DNA from: Methanothrix sp.
GTDB lineage: Archaea > Halobacteriota > Methanosarcinia > Methanotrichales > Methanotrichaceae
DNA length: 5,537 nt
Direction: 5' to 3'
Assembly (NCBI GenBank): GCA_028679775.1
Contig: JAJRAX010000196.1
Span: forward strand, 1 to 5,537
Shown: positions 5,034 to 5,537 of the stretch, piece after piece
How positions within the stretch are numbered: the first letter of the stretch is position 1
How the letters are laid out: every line of letters begins with the position of its first letter
Program-made: the position numbers and the translations under genes
The notes under the pieces: model-generated
Database searches by the model: none
Told to the model about the DNA's origin: nothing
Seen by the model: the letters and a program-made list of their open reading frames with translations, nothing else

Positions 5034-5537
5034 ATTTTCGTTTTGATGTCAGCAGTTCTGCTATGCTCGACTGGACTTGCTATTCAGACTTTTTCGGCAG
5101 AGACCATCTCCATAGACACGGCAATAGCAGATGATGTTATTGCGGGCGGAGACACTGTGATTATCAACGCTCCGGTGGACTCGGCAATAGTAGCCGGAGG
5201 CACAGTAAGCATCAATGCTCCGGTTAAGGGTGATGTCATAGTTGCCGGTGGCCAGGTCGATGTCAACTCCGATGTCGGAGGAAAGGTGGTAGTCATTGGC
5301 GGCAATGTTCGCATTGACGGCAACATTGGCACGAACCTGGTGACGGCAGGCGGCCAGGTCAACATACTTCCCGGCAACACTGTTCATAGAGATGCCCTCA
5401 TCGCCGGCGGCCAGGTGGTCAATGCTGGACGGGTCAACGGAACTCTAACAGTTAGCGCCAACCAATTCAACAATACTGGCTTTGCGTCTTCAGTAAAATT
5501 CCATAAAGTGGAGGAGCAGCCAAAGGACAGCAAGGAC
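5004..5537 (+). CDS. Exported bactofilin-like (polymer-forming) beta-helix protein, 3' end cut off
   Basis: The frame is open for 178 codons to the window edge. An N-terminal hydrophobic segment (IRSIFVLMSAVLLCSTGLA, 8-26) is a signal peptide or anchor, ending near FSA-ET (32). Residues about 40-150 are a repeat with Gly-Gly pairs at 48, 65, 82, 99, 116 and 135. The spacing is 17, 17, 17, 17 and 19. Each turn reads roughly VxAGGxVxINxxVxGD, as in bactofilins (polymer-forming cytoskeletal proteins), which stack such turns into a right-handed beta-helix. Known bactofilins are mostly cytosolic, whereas this one would be outside the membrane. After 150 the chain becomes polar and lysine/glutamate-rich (VEEQPKDSKD), perhaps a linker to a lost C-terminal part. 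ATG 5004 has AGAGG 11 bases upstream. ATG 5016 has GGTGA 5 bases upstream and is an equally possible start. Confidence 0.8.
   Translation, partial: MVNGMWCIRSIFVLMSAVLLCSTGLAIQTFSAETISIDTAIADDVIAGGDTVIINAPVDSAIVAGGTVSINAPVKGDVIVAGGQVDVNSDVGGKVVVIGGNVRIDGNIGTNLVTAGGQVNILPGNTVHRDALIAGGQVVNAGRVNGTLTVSANQFNNTGFASSVKFHKVEEQPKDSKD

Noticed and set aside
5061..5387. Two overlapping minus-strand open frames of about 100 codons opposite the bactofilin-like gene
   Set aside because: They are antisense shadows of the 51-base periodic coding sequence. Their translations are low in complexity (Thr/Pro/Met/Ala-rich or Asn/Asp/Ala/Val-rich), with no start signals.
5142..5450. Tandem repeat or CRISPR-like array suggested by the recurring GCCGGCGGCCAG-type bases
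   Set aside because: The periodicity is in the protein (17 residues). The DNA units diverge and keep the reading frame, and there are no unique spacers.

Overview
The window looks like chromosome of a methanogenic archaeon, most probably Methanothrix (Methanosaeta) or a relative. The pointers are a short NifX-less NifB of the methanogen type, a stand-alone archaeal DUF123 (GIY-YIG-like) protein, a tRNA gene without an encoded CCA end, GGTG-type ribosome binding sites, A/T-rich TATA-like boxes instead of -35/-10 promoters, and T-tract stops. The genus is an inference from the style of the secreted proteins; no database was searched.

Layout. Positions 1-168 hold the 3' end of an unidentified plus-strand gene, followed after 32 bases by nifB (201-1109). 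A hairpin followed on the minus strand by six Ts separates nifB from a minus-strand block. Read right to left, that block holds a signal-peptide protein (3646-3041), a second secreted three-part protein ending in a DUF2135/YfaP-like domain (2991-1768), a tRNA-Leu(UAA) (1629-1546) and a 78-residue lysine-rich protein (1445-1209). From 3778 to 4209 a plus-strand gene encodes the DUF123 protein. It converges on a third secreted protein (4903-4259, minus). At the right edge a plus-strand gene begins (5004 onward, cut by the window end) that encodes an exported bactofilin-like beta-helix protein with a 17-residue repeat.

How it fits together. NifB makes the iron-sulfur core precursor of the nitrogenase cofactor and is functionally unrelated to the rest. 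Four of the other genes encode proteins with N-terminal signal peptides and no obvious membrane anchor in the visible sequence, so the right two-thirds of the window is an envelope or extracellular-protein neighbourhood. The 3646-3041 and 2991-1768 genes are 49 bases apart on one strand and may form an operon. The two divergent intergenic regions (3647-3777 and 4904-5003) carry TATA-like boxes and small inverted repeats. I see no CRISPR array, insertion sequence, integrase, toxin-antitoxin pair or defence system, and nothing that forces the conclusion of a new multi-gene system. The best leads are the poorly characterised secreted proteins.
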